Shown piece by piece: positions 39,674-53,999 of a DNA stretch of 64,000 nt. The DNA lies in contig OX393567.1 in assembly GCA_947652115.1 (NCBI GenBank), forward strand, positions 16,300,786-16,364,785, given 5' to 3'. The translations under genes were made by a program, and so were the position numbers. Source of the DNA: Blastomussa wellsi (lineage: Eukaryota > Cnidaria > Anthozoa > Scleractinia > Plerogyridae). How positions within the stretch are numbered: the stretch's first letter is position 1; each line of letters begins with the position of its first letter. The notes under the pieces were generated by a model that saw nothing but the letters and a program-made list of their open reading frames with translations, ran no database searches and was not told where the DNA came from.

Positions 39674-40859
39674 AAACGGATGAAATGGAAAAAATGTATC
39701 TTTCGAAAGGGTTTTTTAATCGTAGTACAGTTAGTACATTGTTTTCTGGTTGTTACGAAATTTGTGCCAAAAATACTGGTGAAAGATTTTGCATATTTAA
39801 TTATGAACGGTTCGTGAAATATTTACCAGAGCTGGTGCGTCTGCAATGAAAGCTGTTTCTCCGGAATTACTGTACACTGTGTTCTTGAGTATGTGGCCTC
39901 CCTAACTTCAAATTCTTAAATGCCGTATGACATCTGCTATGTCCTGAAGCAAAGTCTCTGATCATGTCTGATCTCTCAGCTCTACTGATTTCAAACAACT
40001 CATCTCCGAGAAATAGGAAGCTGCGTACATCCACAACTTCAAATTTAACCAGAATTAAAGCTATCGTTACTTCATTCAGAAACATTTTAAAATTCAACAT
40101 GGCTCTTATTCACAACTAACCGCAATCGTAAAACAATCCCTCAACCCAAAGCCGCCAAAACAGACTGCTCGCAGCATGTAAAACTTCACATCCTCGTACC
40201 TTTTTCACCACCGTGAAAATTTCCGAACAGTTTTCCGCTTAAAACCCTCACATAACGTGGTACACCAGAGCTACATAAACACAGAGTGCTGGAAATAGAG
40301 ACATCATGCCAACACCGCCCAATAAGGCCAAGTTTATACGAAAATAAAGATGGCCGTCCCTTGAATCCGAAACAAAAATATTGATACAAAATTAAACGAT
40401 ACATACAAGCGGCAATTTCATTGGTTATCGATCGATAGTATCCTAATTCTAGTTGGTGTGAAATACATCGCTTGTCCACCCAACCATCCACCCATCCATC
40501 CATCCACTGAATAGCGACATACGTCCATACGCCGACTAAGAGTTATTGTTTTTTTTTTTAAAAATAGCTCAAAAATATTGGACCTGAGCCCACGATCAAT
40601 GAAAAAACCAATGCCTGGTCAGTGGTCAACTTTAAAAAACCATGTTACCTCGATGAGTTCTAAATCTGAACCCGCATGCACAATAATTGTCCTTCTCCTA
40701 TGGTTATGGGGCTCTGCTTTGCGGGCAGCTGGAGCTCAGCTATTAAATGAAGTTTTGGGACTATAGCCCTTCTGTCACACCATTGTAAATGTGGAGTTTT
40801 TGAACACAGGAGAAAATTGTAGCAAAGATGAAATGAGAGCGCCAATTTTTAAAAGTACT
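39674..40859. other. no gene recognised
   Basis: Host DNA with a (CATC/CACC)n-like stretch at about 40485-40505. No frame with a domain. Confidence 0.4.
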
Positions 40860-42480
40860 TCATGTAAGCGACGGAAAATGTATCCCTTTCAACAACAGCC
40901 TTGGTTCACTGTGATTCACTAGAATTTCTTTACCGCTTTGAGAGTCCTGACACTTAGTGTAGAGGGCCTGCCGTAATAAAGTTGTCCAGGTCTGACACTG
41001 AGTGTTGGTGCAGGAGGATCTGCTGAGTTGAAAAAGGAGGGAGAAGAGCGAAGGCCAAAGGGCAGTGTGAGGTCGACATAATATTGGCCACGTCATTTCA
41101 TACCTAGGAGGAATCGGTCGCCAGGATGGATAGCTATATTCCGGGAGGCGGCTTCAACGTCAAACTTTACCATTAGGTCCCCGGGGCCGTAGTGCGAGAA
41201 CACACAGATCACTTTATCCAGTCTAATGTACTGGAGAGTGAACTCCTGGGGGTTAATGCCGTCATTCACACTAAAACCTTATGGAGACCCCATTTTTCGA
41301 GTAACCCCAAAGCTGTGATGTGCAAGTTAGGTAACGGAGTGAAGGGAAAAGGCCCAGCAACCCTACATTGGCCAATACTTGTCAGCAGGCCAGACTGCTT
41401 GTTCATTTTTGCTGGCTTGAGCTGAAGGGATGACTGGAAGCCTACAATCATGGACAGAAGCAGTTGAGACACTCCCGAAAAATACCTATTTCGTTGAATG
41501 TGTGAGTTTTTCAATCTCCAATTTTTAGATTTCGACCCCCTCTCCCCTATTCAATGTTGTAGCCACGTGGCAGTGTCCACAGAGCGTATCTCAACATTGA
41601 AAAGGGGGACAGGGGGGTTTACATAAGGACGCCAATAGAAAGCGTTTGTTTTGCTCAAATGTATCAACACTTTCATCCATGATTGTAGCTAGAAGCAATG
41701 TTTGATACCCTGGAGGACATAGGAGACCTGCTGCTGATCAGGATGGCTGGCTAGTTTGCATGCAAACTCCTCAGGGTGCAAGGGGCTAACAGCAGAGATA
41801 GGAGGAACTACTGATCCGGCTAAGGTAAGAGAGCGAGAGAAAAGGAAAAATCTTATTAGTACTCTAAGAGTACTAGCACAAGCTGCAACAAACAAGGAAT
41901 GGGACAGGCATGCATAAAAAAGGACACGAAAAACTAGCACCAAAATGGCATTTATTACAAGAATCCTAATAATATGGCAAAGAACCAGAAGTGGACACAA
42001 AACTGAGCACTCCGAAGAACGATGGGAGTCGGCACAGGTGCTGCAATGATGGGCGTATCTGCAGTAAGCATACTGGGAAGAACAGCAACCTCTGTTCCAG
42101 GAGCGGCAAATTATTTGTGAGGACGGCGCTCTTGAAGGCTCTGGGAAGTCGGAGCTTGCACCACTAACACCAGGACACAGAGAAGCCCTGGCCACGTGAA
42201 AATTGAAGAGCTCTGTGTTCATGGATGACCAGTCGACAAGCTTAATCGCAGCTGCATGCTGGCGAAAGGCTACGTTGTATGAACGCCAAACCCGACCGCT
42301 AAAGTGGCGATGAGTCCGCAAGATCTTTGGAAATGTTCGGAACGTCCTCGGAATTCTTTGGATGACTTTGGATCTGGTTGGGTGGTCTTGGAAACATCTC
42401 ACATCTTTGACTCGAAAAAAAGTTGGCAGATATAAAACAGCATCTTCTAACTTTGGAAATTCAGACAACTCATTTTGTTT
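40860..42480 (-). pseudogene. decayed second copy of the Ngaro-like retrotransposon
   Basis: The frame at about 42350-41990 repeats the Gag end (AFRQHAAAIKLVDWSS, then ICRSWNRGCC and CRYAHHCSTC). About 41830-41700 matches the start of RT (SAVSPLHPEEFA). About 41400-41290 matches the RT block VAGPFPFTPLPNLHI, and 41100-40900 matches further RT in broken frames. Many indels; the recombinase is absent. It is clearly older than the copy at 17.4-39.7 kb and of a related subfamily. Confidence 0.75.
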
Positions 42481-45400
42481 TTATGAAACCTTATTAGGTA
42501 AAGAGGAGGAGATGGTTGACACCTTTGTGCCTAGACATTTTGTTCTAAATGGTGGTGTGTGATTGGCTCATTGCAAACATACATAGGCAATTGTCCCTGG
42601 ACCCTCTCTCCTGAAAGCATAGCTCTGCATGACAGAGGGGCCAGAACTGCACTACATACACCATGTAATCTAAAGTACAAGTCATAATAATAATAATAAT
42701 TATTGTGCAATTCATGTGCAAAATTTATCTTTGCTTTATAATAATTATTTGTAAAACCACTTTTTTTCTATTTTTAGTTGTCTGAAACAAAGGGAACAAA
42801 AGTCGAACTGAAAATATTAAGCCAAAGATAAATTTAAAGTAGCTACGTCATGGTTTGTGCATTTTGGAGAAATTAGCCTTAATTGTTCAAACTTGTCATT
42901 TGCAATATGTTTAACCATTCTTGTCCCTTTTTGTTTTAGTATCACCTATTTGATGTTCTTCTACCTACTAAACTATTATTTTCTATGTTTTAAAAATGAC
43001 TTAGCTCCTTTAAATCACACGCAATGCAAAATGTACACCACACAATGCCTTTGTAAAGGTTAGGAAATCATTCCCATAATGATGCATGTAGGCCAGAGCC
43101 TGGTACAGACTTAGATGTGAATGGATGGTATCAAAAATTAAGACCCCAAAAATGTTTTCTGGGGACCCCCAACGAAAATGAGGAACTGTTATGAAAACAA
43201 AGACCCATTATGAAAAATGTTGACTCGCTACGAAAACTATTAAAAAGCTACTACTACCTAATGAATGCCGGCAAACCCAATGCTATTCTCTACAAACAGT
43301 TGCTTAAATCCGACCTGCATTTCCATTTTTTGCCCCTACCGCAGCAACTTTGAAGCCTGTCACCAGGAATGTGAAAGTAATACTATTTACAGAAAGCTTT
43401 GGGTGCCAGCATCTTGTACTTATAGCAGAGCTCCAGCGGGCAGAGGGCTGCAGGGCACGCTCTGTACAGCATCATTGAAATTGGAGAACCACGCCTGCAT
43501 ACAAACAGGCGAACCATCCCTTTCAGGTCAAAATTGCTAATGATTAACTTAAACTTACATTCCAGAATTCATTGAATGCAGACTGGCAGCAAATAATAGT
43601 GGCTGGTCTGTGGCACAACAAAGAGGCTTTCTTTGAACCTATCAACTTCAATATGCTTTCACGAGAAAGAACACCTATTTTAATGTAGCACAGTTGTGCA
43701 TAACAAAACCTTGGTAGTTTTCTTTCTATGAAAAAATATCTGCCAAGTAGCTAAGAAGTGATTTGGTAACATAATTTGTGGGTTCCGGCCACACACACCC
43801 TTTTCTCCAGCATATATAGTGAGGATTATGTCATTCCCTAACAAATTTGGCACAGCAAGTGTGGGCTAGTGATAACTGATTTAGCTTGATTGACTGACTG
43901 ATTGATTGATCGATCGATCAATGGGTGACAGCTGCATTAACAGTGTTGTTGTTGTTGATACTTGTACCTGGGGCCTTTTCGACATTCAAAGTTTTAACAC
44001 CAGGATTTTCATTAATTTTTTATTAGTATAATAGACCTTTTTCACTTGGGCGTGTTTTTTGCCTCATAACAGACCATGTGACATTCTCTAGAGAATTGTT
44101 CTTTCATCCATCCAAATATTATTTATTCACAACTGCAGTATTTGAAAAGAAAGAATTCTCAAGATCAGGAGTGTCATCACATGTAATGGAGCAACAAACT
44201 GCCCAAGCAAAAAGCTGCAGTAGATAAGATACTTTACATGAGAGGGCTCGACCTTGGCGGTAGGCAACCAGCCAAATACTAGTAGATTTTCAGTTTTGGT
44301 GAGTGAAATTCTCTCTAGCCATGTTGACTACTGAAACTCTGAAGAGAAATATTTTTTGTTGACTTCAAAATCAAGTAACCTATTTAGTAATCACAATTGC
44401 AGAGAAAAAAACCAGAAACGGGAACCAATGAAGCTTTCTTATGCGATAAAGCTATGTGATAAGTTTTCGAATTGCTTTTTGATGTAAATATTACTTGACT
44501 GGAGAGACATAGTTTGAAGAACGTTGTTAGTAGTTGAGTTATTATTGCTTGAAGGCATAATAATGTTGAAATTTTTTTATGGCCAGCACAAAGAGCTTTT
44601 TGCCTAGTGGTTATTACCATTTTACTAGTCATAAGCCATAGTCATATACTAGTCATATAAAAGTTAAGATCGAGCCCTGCATGAACTACCAAATAAAAAA
44701 GAAAATGTCAGCAAATCATTAAATGGCAGTTACAGTAAGGAAAGTTTTAAAAGTGATTTAATTATGACACCAGGCAACAAAAAAGGAAAAAAACTTAATA
44801 ACCATCTAACAAGGGTAAAAGAATTGGGGTTTTGTTTGCAATTTATATGGCAGCTGAGAAGTTTTTCTTTTATAATGCCAAAAAACTGGAAAAGCAGAGG
44901 ATTTGTAGTCAGTTTTCTGTCTAAAGATGTGAAATTTTGCAATCAAAAGATAATAATTTAGGAGAAGCCATCTTGGGTCTCTGGCATTTTTCTCAGACAA
45001 ATGAGTAAGATCCACCAAGTAAAAACATTGGACCAGATAGTTCTAAACCACAGACAACTCACTAATAGACGTTGAATGGCTTCTTGATTCCTGCATTGCA
45101 AACAGATCAGAGTCAGCAAATGACATTTTGTCAAGTAACTCCCTGTGGTAGAATATTATGAATAATCTTCAACTGAAAAATACTTATTAATTTTGTTTCT
45201 TTAGTCATTTTAAAGGAGAGACTGGATTTCATTTATCTTGTTTAGATTGTTGACCCCTTGCCTATGGAGGCGATTGTTTGCTTGCGGTTCTTCAAATTTT
45301 CATTTGATGAAAATACTGCAGGATTGTTCACATGTAATTCCCTTTGTAATCAAGGAACCATTAGTATCAGGTTTAATAGAGTCATTATTGATTTTACCTG

Positions 45401-46116
45401 GTACCCTTAGTTTTTGTTTCCTGGAGTTTGGAATGGTGTTGATCAAACCATTGGAAAGCAATTTGTAAAAGGGAATCATCTGCCAACTTTTTCGCATGTG
45501 CCCTACACTTCTGCCTTGCATGGTTTGCTTGCTTGAATATTGTATAAACTCAAGATAATTTAACAACTCTCAATCGCATGTATTTGAAGGTATCACTATT
45601 CTCCTAACCCTATACCCACCTCATAAACTTGTACTGTCCCTATAATTATTGTTTCCTTGCTGATTCATAAACTTTTAGTGCTTCCAAATAATTAAATAAC
45701 TGTCATACTTAGTTACTGACTTTTTCTCTAACAGGTAAACAACAAAACAAGGCAGAATTTGTGACAAAAAAGTTTGCATTGGTGACAGACCATTATACAC
45801 CACATCTCGTTCAATCTTGTACAGTATAGGTAAGCCATTATTCTTACTCTGCAAATTCTTAGTGTGCAATAAATAGAGGCTGTTACGTGGCCGCTCGTCA
45901 ATATGGGATTTATCTGTGAGTGTTGGAATATATTTCACAAGGGAGTGCAGCAAACAAGTTATATATTGTTTGAACATGAGAAGAGAAATTCCGTATCTCC
46001 AAGCAGCCATGTAACATCCTCTCTTTATTTTTGCCATTATTGCTCAAATGTTCTGCGGAAATCATCTTAAAGATTCATAGTCATGAACCCGGATGAATAT
46101 GCAGTACCAGTAAAAA
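42481..46116. other. no gene recognised
   Basis: AT-rich host DNA with short simple repeats such as (GATT)n/(GATC)n at about 43888-43921. Scattered short frames, none convincing. Confidence 0.4.
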
Positions 46117-46365
46117 ACTGCTGGAGCTTATCCTGGTTTCAGAAGCATTAATATTCTACTCCACCCTGGATGGGATGCTAGTCCATCGCAGGGTTACCCC
46201 CAGCAGTAAATTCACCAGCACCCATTTATACACCTGGGTGAAGAGAGGCACTGTGAGAGTAAAGTGTCTTGCTCAAGAACACAACAAATTGCCACGGCCG
46301 GGGCTCAAACGCAGACCATCCACTCCAAAGTCCAGCACACTAACCATAAGGCCACTTTGCCACCC
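46117..46365 (-). repeat. tRNA-derived SINE, copy 5
   Basis: Minus-strand copy with the body CACTTTACTCTCACAGTGCC, a CATCCC box and a degenerate head (GTGGCCTTATGG). Confidence 0.75.
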
Positions 46366-49300
46366 AATACTGCCCTGATTATGTCTCAAGCATTTGTGGC
46401 CCACAAGCCCACTCGTAAAGATTGTTATCTATTGCAGTCAGTTAGCATGGGAATTGAGAGTTTATTGCACATACAAACATCATTTTTATCACTACACTTT
46501 ACTCACAGTACTTACACAACCTACACTTGGAAGATGGATTGCCCATCAGTGTTTATTTTGAAATTTTTGTTTTGCTGTACAATTTCTCATAACACACCCC
46601 AGTGTATATGATATATTACACAAAGTTCCTGTCCACCTCTCCCTACCTGCCCTCCTGACATTCTCCCATGGCAATAAATTGAAAGTTGGACCATTATTGA
46701 AAAGGAAAACGTTTTGTTGAAACTAACCTATTATTATAATCTTGCTAACAGATAAACAACTGTGCAGACAAGGATTGAGATACATTATAGCTAAGTGAGT
46801 TACAACTCTTGTTTTAGAGATTAACACTGTAGGATCAACTGTTTTTATGAGAAGACTTGATAGTACCTCTACATACAATGTAGAACCCTGTATTCCAACC
46901 CTGTATTTCAACTTTCAAGGAACTACGTTAGCTTCTGCCATTTTCGATGGCTGCGTAGACACATGTATTGTGGAATTTTTATTGTGAAACAAAATCTTAT
47001 TGCATCACCCCAAATTGTGTTACTCAAACTCCTTTAAGTCTTATGTTGACTTTAAGAGTTATTTCACTGAACTCCTGAAACAGTTACTACACTATTCGAT
47101 ACTTTTAGACACTATTTCTGTCTATTGTTTTAGGTTAAATGAAATCACTGTTAGTACCGGTATTACATATGTTATTTTTAATACATATTCATGTACTGTA
47201 TTACATTATACTGTCCCAAGGGTTAGACAATATTCCCTCCAGGAAAGCAACCAACCTTTAGCAGGCAACTACCCCATGCCAAAATTAGTCATTTGCAAAA
47301 ATGTGTTGTTAATATTTGGGGTTATAATAAATTTGCAAAAAGTATCTAGACTCTGTTTTCTTCCTTGCAGGAATAGGAGGAAGTATTAAGGAGAATTGGA
47401 CGAGTTTTCCAAGCAGAAAGGTGTCTTAAGAGTCCCTTGGCTGGAACAGAATGAAAGCGCTGCGTCAGACTAGCCACAAACAATGCAATTAACACAAGGA
47501 TTGGATTATGTCACTGAATTACTTACAGGTAAATTAACCTTCAAGTTGCTCCCTGAATGGACCATAAACTGTATGACATCATTTGAATAAGAGTTACCAG
47601 AAACCACTAAACTCTTTCTTTATTTTATAAACGTTTAAAACAGGCTTGGATAACAGAAATGCAACTGTTCCTTTGAAAAAATGTTGTTAGTTTAAGGATT
47701 GTGATGCAAATGGTGTCATACTTAATTCTGTATTGTGTAATAAATTTGTTATTATTATGACTCAATGACTTGTAATTACAAGGTGCACTGGGTGTGTACA
47801 GGGAGGCCCAACATATTTTTTTGGGTCAAGAGATCTGTCATTATCTGATCATCTTATTTTTTTAGGTCTTGAAAAGTATGCGTATATTTTTGGGTTACAT
47901 CTCAGATCTAATTTGCTTATAATTTATTGATGCAAAATCATGCATTAGAAGAGTCTGTCTGTTAGGTCACACAGTATGGGAAGGAATACTTCAGTGAAGT
48001 CGGTGTTTGAAAGTTTTCCAGTAAGTCATATAACTTAATAATTCTTATGAAGCTTTTTTCTTTATTTTCTATTTTCTTTTTAGCATTCCTGATCAAGTTT
48101 TCTATGCATTCCAGTGTTGAGACAGAATCAGCTGGGATTGAAAGCAACCTGAAGCTTAACACTGATTTTATCAGAGGTAGTGCAGTATTTAAACACTTTT
48201 TGCAAAGTTCTTAGTTTTCAGTTTTAGAAAGTGGGCAATTTTGATCTGTTTATCCAAAATTCAAGAGCTTGCAAAGCCATGTTTTAGAATAAATTAGAAT
48301 TTGACTTCATGTCGCTTATTTTACTATGTGAAACGCCATTCAAATATGTTTAATGTTCCCAAAAGACTTAGAAAATATGCGCCGTTCTTTTTTTAAATCT
48401 TGCAGTTTTAAGTCTTATGTTGTGTAATTAACTTTAATTATATTGTCAGTAAAATTTGTTTTCATGTTGTGTCTTTATTGTGTAATAAATTCAACTTGTT
48501 TACAGTATTTATTGTGTTCTTCATTATCGTAATATATTTTCAATAAACAAACAAGTATTTTGTCTTTCAGTTACTTTTATTGATCTTAAGTCTTTAATTA
48601 ATTAAAATTCGATTAAATCAATTAAAAAGGTGTTACGAAAAAACTTTCTATATATACTAAGTCTTTTGGCGGGAAAATTTGAAAAAATTTGCACAGCGTT
48701 TCCCCTGACAACTATTACTGACAAAAATAATTAGGAGTGCCCATGAAAATTTTCCCACTAAAAAACGTTTATACACCATCTCCATCAAAACTGGAGTAAA
48801 ATTTCTGCCACACCTACCCGGTTTTACAATCTAAACGATAGTTTGATTGTAAAAAGTTTCCCCGAAAATCTTTCATGTTGGAGATGGTGTATACTAATAT
48901 ATGACTAGTAAGGTCGGCATGGCAAAACATTAAATAAGTTATTTCAAATTAAAGAAATAGTTTTTATGGCAAACATGACACAAAATACAGAGTTTGCTTG
49001 TATGGGAATCCAAAGACAACATTTCTGTAAAATTAAAGTTCTGAAAGAAAAAAACTTTAATACCTGACAAAACATTTTACTGATCAAATTTGAAGGATAT
49101 TGATGTACTAAAGGTGTGCATTTGTGTTTTCCTAAGTTTGATTTGTCTGCAAGCAGTGTAAATTAAAGTCCGAGGATAATTCCACAGATTGCACACTTCC
49201 AGCACATCAACACCTCTCAAATTTTATCAACAAAATCTTTCGGCAGATATCTTGAGTTTTCAAAATTCTAATGTTGCAGAAAGTATTTGATATCGGATTC

Positions 49301-50400
49301 CCATACAAACAGAGTATTTCACGTCATGTTTACCTTTCTTTCAAAGTGGGTGCTGCGACCTGTCCTTTCGAGCACATCATTCGACCAAATTAAGGACTAC
49401 GTTTACTAAACAAGACAAATGGTACAAAGCGAAAACACTTTTTGGTGAATGGATGGAGAGACCATCAATTTACAGTTGATCCGACCAACTGAAAAGTCCG
49501 TACAAACAACATTTCTGCTCCAATTATTCACGTTCACCTATCTATAGGTTGACTTTTTTTGTTCCACTCTGTTCTTTTGTCTTGTTTAACAAGAGCTTAG
49601 CCTGTTACATCCCAAGAGATCAACATCGAATTCTCCTTAGAAGATCAACACAATGTCAATAAACAGGTGAGGAGAAAATCAACAATCATCAACTTGAGAA
49701 TAGTTGTGTCACCGAATTCTGAACTCCAATTTTTATCAAATTTGGGCAAAAAGTAAGGAGAATTGATATTTTAAAGATTGAGACTTAAAAACTAAACAAA
49801 GTCCTCGATACCATGAAACGCAAAGCCTGGTTCAAAAAATATCATACAGCTTTTCAGTTCAAAATCGCAAACGAAGACATTTGGACCACAAAAAAAGAAG
49901 CACCGAATAGCTCAAACAATAAAAACGTTGGTTTGTAATCACCTTGTAGTTTTGAAACTTCATGCAAAACTGAAATCTGGTTATGTAGAAATACCTGAGA
50001 AAGACATTTCATGAATGATGATGTAATATTCAGTTCAGACCTTTCAAGCATTTTTCTAGTTATTTACTAGCACAAATCACTGCCTGATTTCAGACGACTG
50101 AAATTCTTTTGGCCATGCAGAAAGCAAACTATGATGTAATTTGGATGTCTCCAAAGTAAGCCATTTTAAAGCTTTAAAAAGTAGTCTGCACAAGAATAAA
50201 ATTGCCGTATACTTTTTTGGTTCCAGATCTCTTTTATGCGGAAGTGAGAATTACTGTTTTTGATCTTTACAAAACATCATCCACTTCCCAAATGTCGATA
50301 AGGAGACCACGTTCAATGTGGAAAAGGTGTGTTTTGAATAGGACCATACAAGTCTTCTTTCAGAGCTCCAAATGGCAATGATGCATTCAAAGAGGAAAGA
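46366..50400. other. no gene recognised; diffuse inverted repeats at about 48640-48900
   Basis: Very AT-rich. TATACACCATCTCCATC (about 48770) is inverted as GGAGATGGTGTATA (about 48883), suggesting a foldback element. No coding exon found. Confidence 0.4.
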
Positions 50401-50455
50401 GGGGGGAAGTTTCTAAAGAAACTGCGGTGCTGCGCCGGTGGGAAGTATAAATATT
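50401..50455 (+). repeat. dispersed repeat fragment, copy 1
   Basis: GGGGAAGTTTCTAAAGAAAC followed by GGTGCTGCGCCGGTGGG; the same block recurs at 52262-52312. Confidence 0.6.
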
Positions 50456-51071
50456 AAACAGGAAAATTCCATTTTTCATCATTTTGAAAGGGCTTTCAAA
50501 TAAGCTTAAGATATTTTTACTTCATAGGCACTTTAAGGTCAACGTTTTGGAAATAATGAAGCGGCTTTTTGTAGTTTTAGTTTAGTTTTCAAACGTAGCT
50601 GCCAAACATTTGATTTAAATCTTTCCATATGAATTTCAATGAGCAAGAAAATGTCTGCAAAAGTAATTCAAGGAAAATGGTTTTTAAAACCTCGTAAGTG
50701 TACGTTATATTCTGTTTTTATAAACTTCTTGTAATCGTGTAAAAAAATTTCACAAGTCTTTTCGAAAAATACAGTTATTCAGATATTTTCAGTTTTATAA
50801 CCTGCAAAAATATATTAATTGACGAGTTGAATGTTGTGTTTTAAGTGATTTTTCAAAGTAGATGAGGCCTTTTTTGGACAAACTGTCTATAGAAACTTCG
50901 ACTTAAAACTTCAAAAAAGAAATGAATCGGTGCTTGCAAATAGGTTTCATTTTCTCAGCTATAAATGGTCATAAGTTAAGTTATCGAAATTGTGCATTTT
51001 TACGAACAACAAATAAATCGTAAATTCGTTGGGAGCAAGTTGCGTTTAATTAATTGCAATTTTGTGTTAAC

Positions 51072-51353
51072 TCTTATAATTTTTGCCCGTTTAAAACACG
51101 TATGTTCCAAAACTGCAATGTTTTTTTTCCTGGAGGTATCAATAAGCTGTGTTCCAATTCTCCATTTGCAAAACCAAAATTGATATGAGAAAGATATACT
51201 TTTGTGGTCCGTAATTATTATTTTTGCCCGTTTAAAACACATGTTCCAAAACCGCAATGCTTTTTTCCTGGAGGTACTCATAAGCTGTGTTCTAATTCTC
51301 ACTTACAAATTCAAAATTGATATAATAAAAGCTATGCTTTTGTGGTCCGTAAT
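51072..51353. repeat. tandem duplication, two units of about 140 bp
   Basis: TTTTTGCCCGTTTAAAACAC through TTTTGTGGTCCGTAAT occurs twice in direct orientation (about 51079-51215 and 51222-51353), with many substitutions between the units. Confidence 0.75.
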
Positions 51354-52259
51354 CTAAGCTTCAAAAAGCGATATCGGGATCTACGTGCACAGATTTTACT
51401 AATAAAGTATTCAATTGCAGTATATTTCCGTATTTCACGACAGGTAAACCGTTCACTTGAAACCGCCGGTGCACTCTTCAAGCTGTTGAACATTCTATGA
51501 ACCAGGCGTTGTCTCGTTTTACTTAACCTAGAGTAACAAGAGAACATGAGTACTCGTGCATTGTTTTTCCGAATTCAACAAAAAAGTTATAACACCGTTT
51601 GTATCTGATTTTTTTCTACAGCGAAGTCATCCGCCAATTAACATTTTGTTTTCCTTATTTCATTCATACCCCTATGCTCTGCATGTATTCTAGCCAGCAT
51701 TTAATACGTTATAACAAGGAAACTTTTTAAAGTGGCACAGTGGCGATTGTTTTACATTACTCTATTTCTGAAGAGGGAGGCCACATCAACCACAGCTGGT
51801 TTTCATGTGGTTCGAATTAAAGTTTGGAAACTCTTTCATTCCCAACAATTTCAGACAATGAATTATGAAACAGATTAATAAACTTAGCGACGTTGCGAAT
51901 TTTTTAACTTGGGATTACACGTAAACGAAAAGTTTACCTTTACTATTTCGAACTTGTATCTAATTGCAGTGCCACCTTTTAAAAAGTCCCAGTCAACGTC
52001 TACTTGTATACTCTTTCCAAATAAAATCATAGTGGCTTCAATAACAACCGTACCTAAATTTCAACCGAATTGAAAAGTTGTTCACGATTTGGATGCTGGA
52101 ACACCAATTAAAATCTTTCCTGTAATTAATCAAATTATGTTTTGAATGCATTTTGTACAATAGCAAACTTTCGAATTTTTTTAGTTAACGAAGAGCCTTT
52201 TGGCGAAAATTACTTCTTGTTGCAAGCCACTATTTTTCATCAGAGAGAGTATAATTGTT

Positions 52260-52261
<2 letters not shown>

Positions 52262-52306
<45 letters not shown>

Positions 52307-52512
52307 GTATAACAATATAATTTGGTTTTATCAACTGGGTTGATAATGTCAATTGGCCACCGTAAAGAGATTCAAGAGCTGACGTTTCGAGCGTTAGCCC
52401 TTCGTCGGAGCGAATCCAAAGGAAGGGCTAACGCTCGAAACGCCAGCTCTTGAATCTCTTTACGGTGACCAATTGACATTATCAACCCAGTTGATAAAAA
52501 CCAAATTATATT
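52262..52512. repeat. foldback repeat with Penelope/hammerhead-like core
   Basis: The 50401-like block leads into inverted arms of about 75 bp (TTGGTTTTATCAACTGGGTT and GAGATTCAAGAGCTGACG at the left; inverted at about 52430-52505). The arms hold GAAGGGCTAACGCTCGAAAC, which resembles the core of hammerhead motifs described from Penelope-like retroelements. Confidence 0.5.
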
Positions 52513-53990
52513 ATAATTGTTAAATGCTATCTATACATTGCCTGTTCCACCAATGATTTATTCATGAATTTTGTCCTGGGTTCCAGTCTCTTCTCGTTCC
52601 TTGAATCCCCTGTTGGTTATACAAACAAATAACACAATTAGATCGTGGTCAAAAAGCACGGCTAACAAATCAAAGACCAATAAATAAAAGAGTAAATAAA
52701 ATTGAGCCTGGTTGTCCTGAATTTCCAGGAGATAGATTAACTATCGGACAAGAAGCAGTTTTAAGTTTCGGAACCTCGAAAATAGGTTGTCGCGTTAGCG
52801 TCAAAACTTTCCCGCAATATTTTCAAATAATGGCGCTAAATGTAAATCACTTTTGGCTATATTTCTGTAACGAGCGTTTGGTCAAGATAAAATACACCAC
52901 TTTGGGACACCACATTTTCAAAATTTTTCATGCGTGAAACTTCCCGGCTTGTAGTAGCTCAAATCAGTATCAATTTGAGGCTTTATCTCAGCGAGTATCA
53001 ATTTTAGAAGATTTCAGGTTTACTGGTTCTTGAAGTCGTTTCAAGAACGCCACGTTTTTGCATACAATTTTTCATCACAAAGCCCCGAGAAGGGCGCCGG
53101 CATATTCAGATTAACATGTGGTAATTGGAAATTGTCATAAACTGTACGTTTTACAGAAGACAAGATTTTGAGCAACAAAATAACCCTTTCCATAAATCTT
53201 CCTCAAACATTTCATTCTTCTATTTCACTCCTCGCTCAGTGAGATTTAAGAGCACACGAGAAACGTTAAGCGTTACGGCAACACCACGCGTTGCAAAAGA
53301 ATTAGCATGTCTTAACTTCAACAGAGTGCAAATATTAACCCTAAAAGTTCCAAAATAGATGCTTACCATGAGTTCACTACCTCCTGACATTTCTTCTTCC
53401 TTGGAGCATCAGACCTTAGTCTTCAGAAACTGGAAACTCGAGACGAAACGACATCCTGACACACTGACGAACTGTTTGAAATGAGACAAATCCAGAAATG
53501 TTCATGAATATGGATCAAAAAAGGTCTGAACCAATGACCAGAAAACACGTCATACACGTCAGCGAAAACATCCTGGTCACTCACGCCTTGACACGCGCGT
53601 TTTGTTTAATTACAGACTGGAATCTTCAGATGGCGTTTAGTATTTATGAGGCGCAGCCATGATGGGACAAAAATGGTTAAATAATTAATTAAATAAATTA
53701 CCTCATCTCACCTTACCTTATATATATCTGTGCTGGAACCATGAGACTAACGCTCAAAATACTAGCTTTAATTTACCGCGGCGCTTTACACAACTTATCC
53801 TGCGAGAGCAGACAAATTTTTGGCTCTAGTTTTGGCGGGATCATGAAACTAGGGCCGAAAAAATTGTCTGCTGTCGCAGGTTATACACATCTCAGTCGAC
53901 TATATTTTTAACCCTCCCTCTGGCGAACTAACGAAACTGTCCCATTCAAACTAAAATGCCTATAAAGCCACGAGAGGGTTTCAGAAGCTT
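52513..53990. other. no gene recognised
   Basis: AT-rich host DNA. A short inverted pair (GACAAATTTTTGGC/GCCGAAAAAATTGTC) lies at about 53810-53870. Confidence 0.35.
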
Positions 53991-53999
53991 ATCCGTGGG

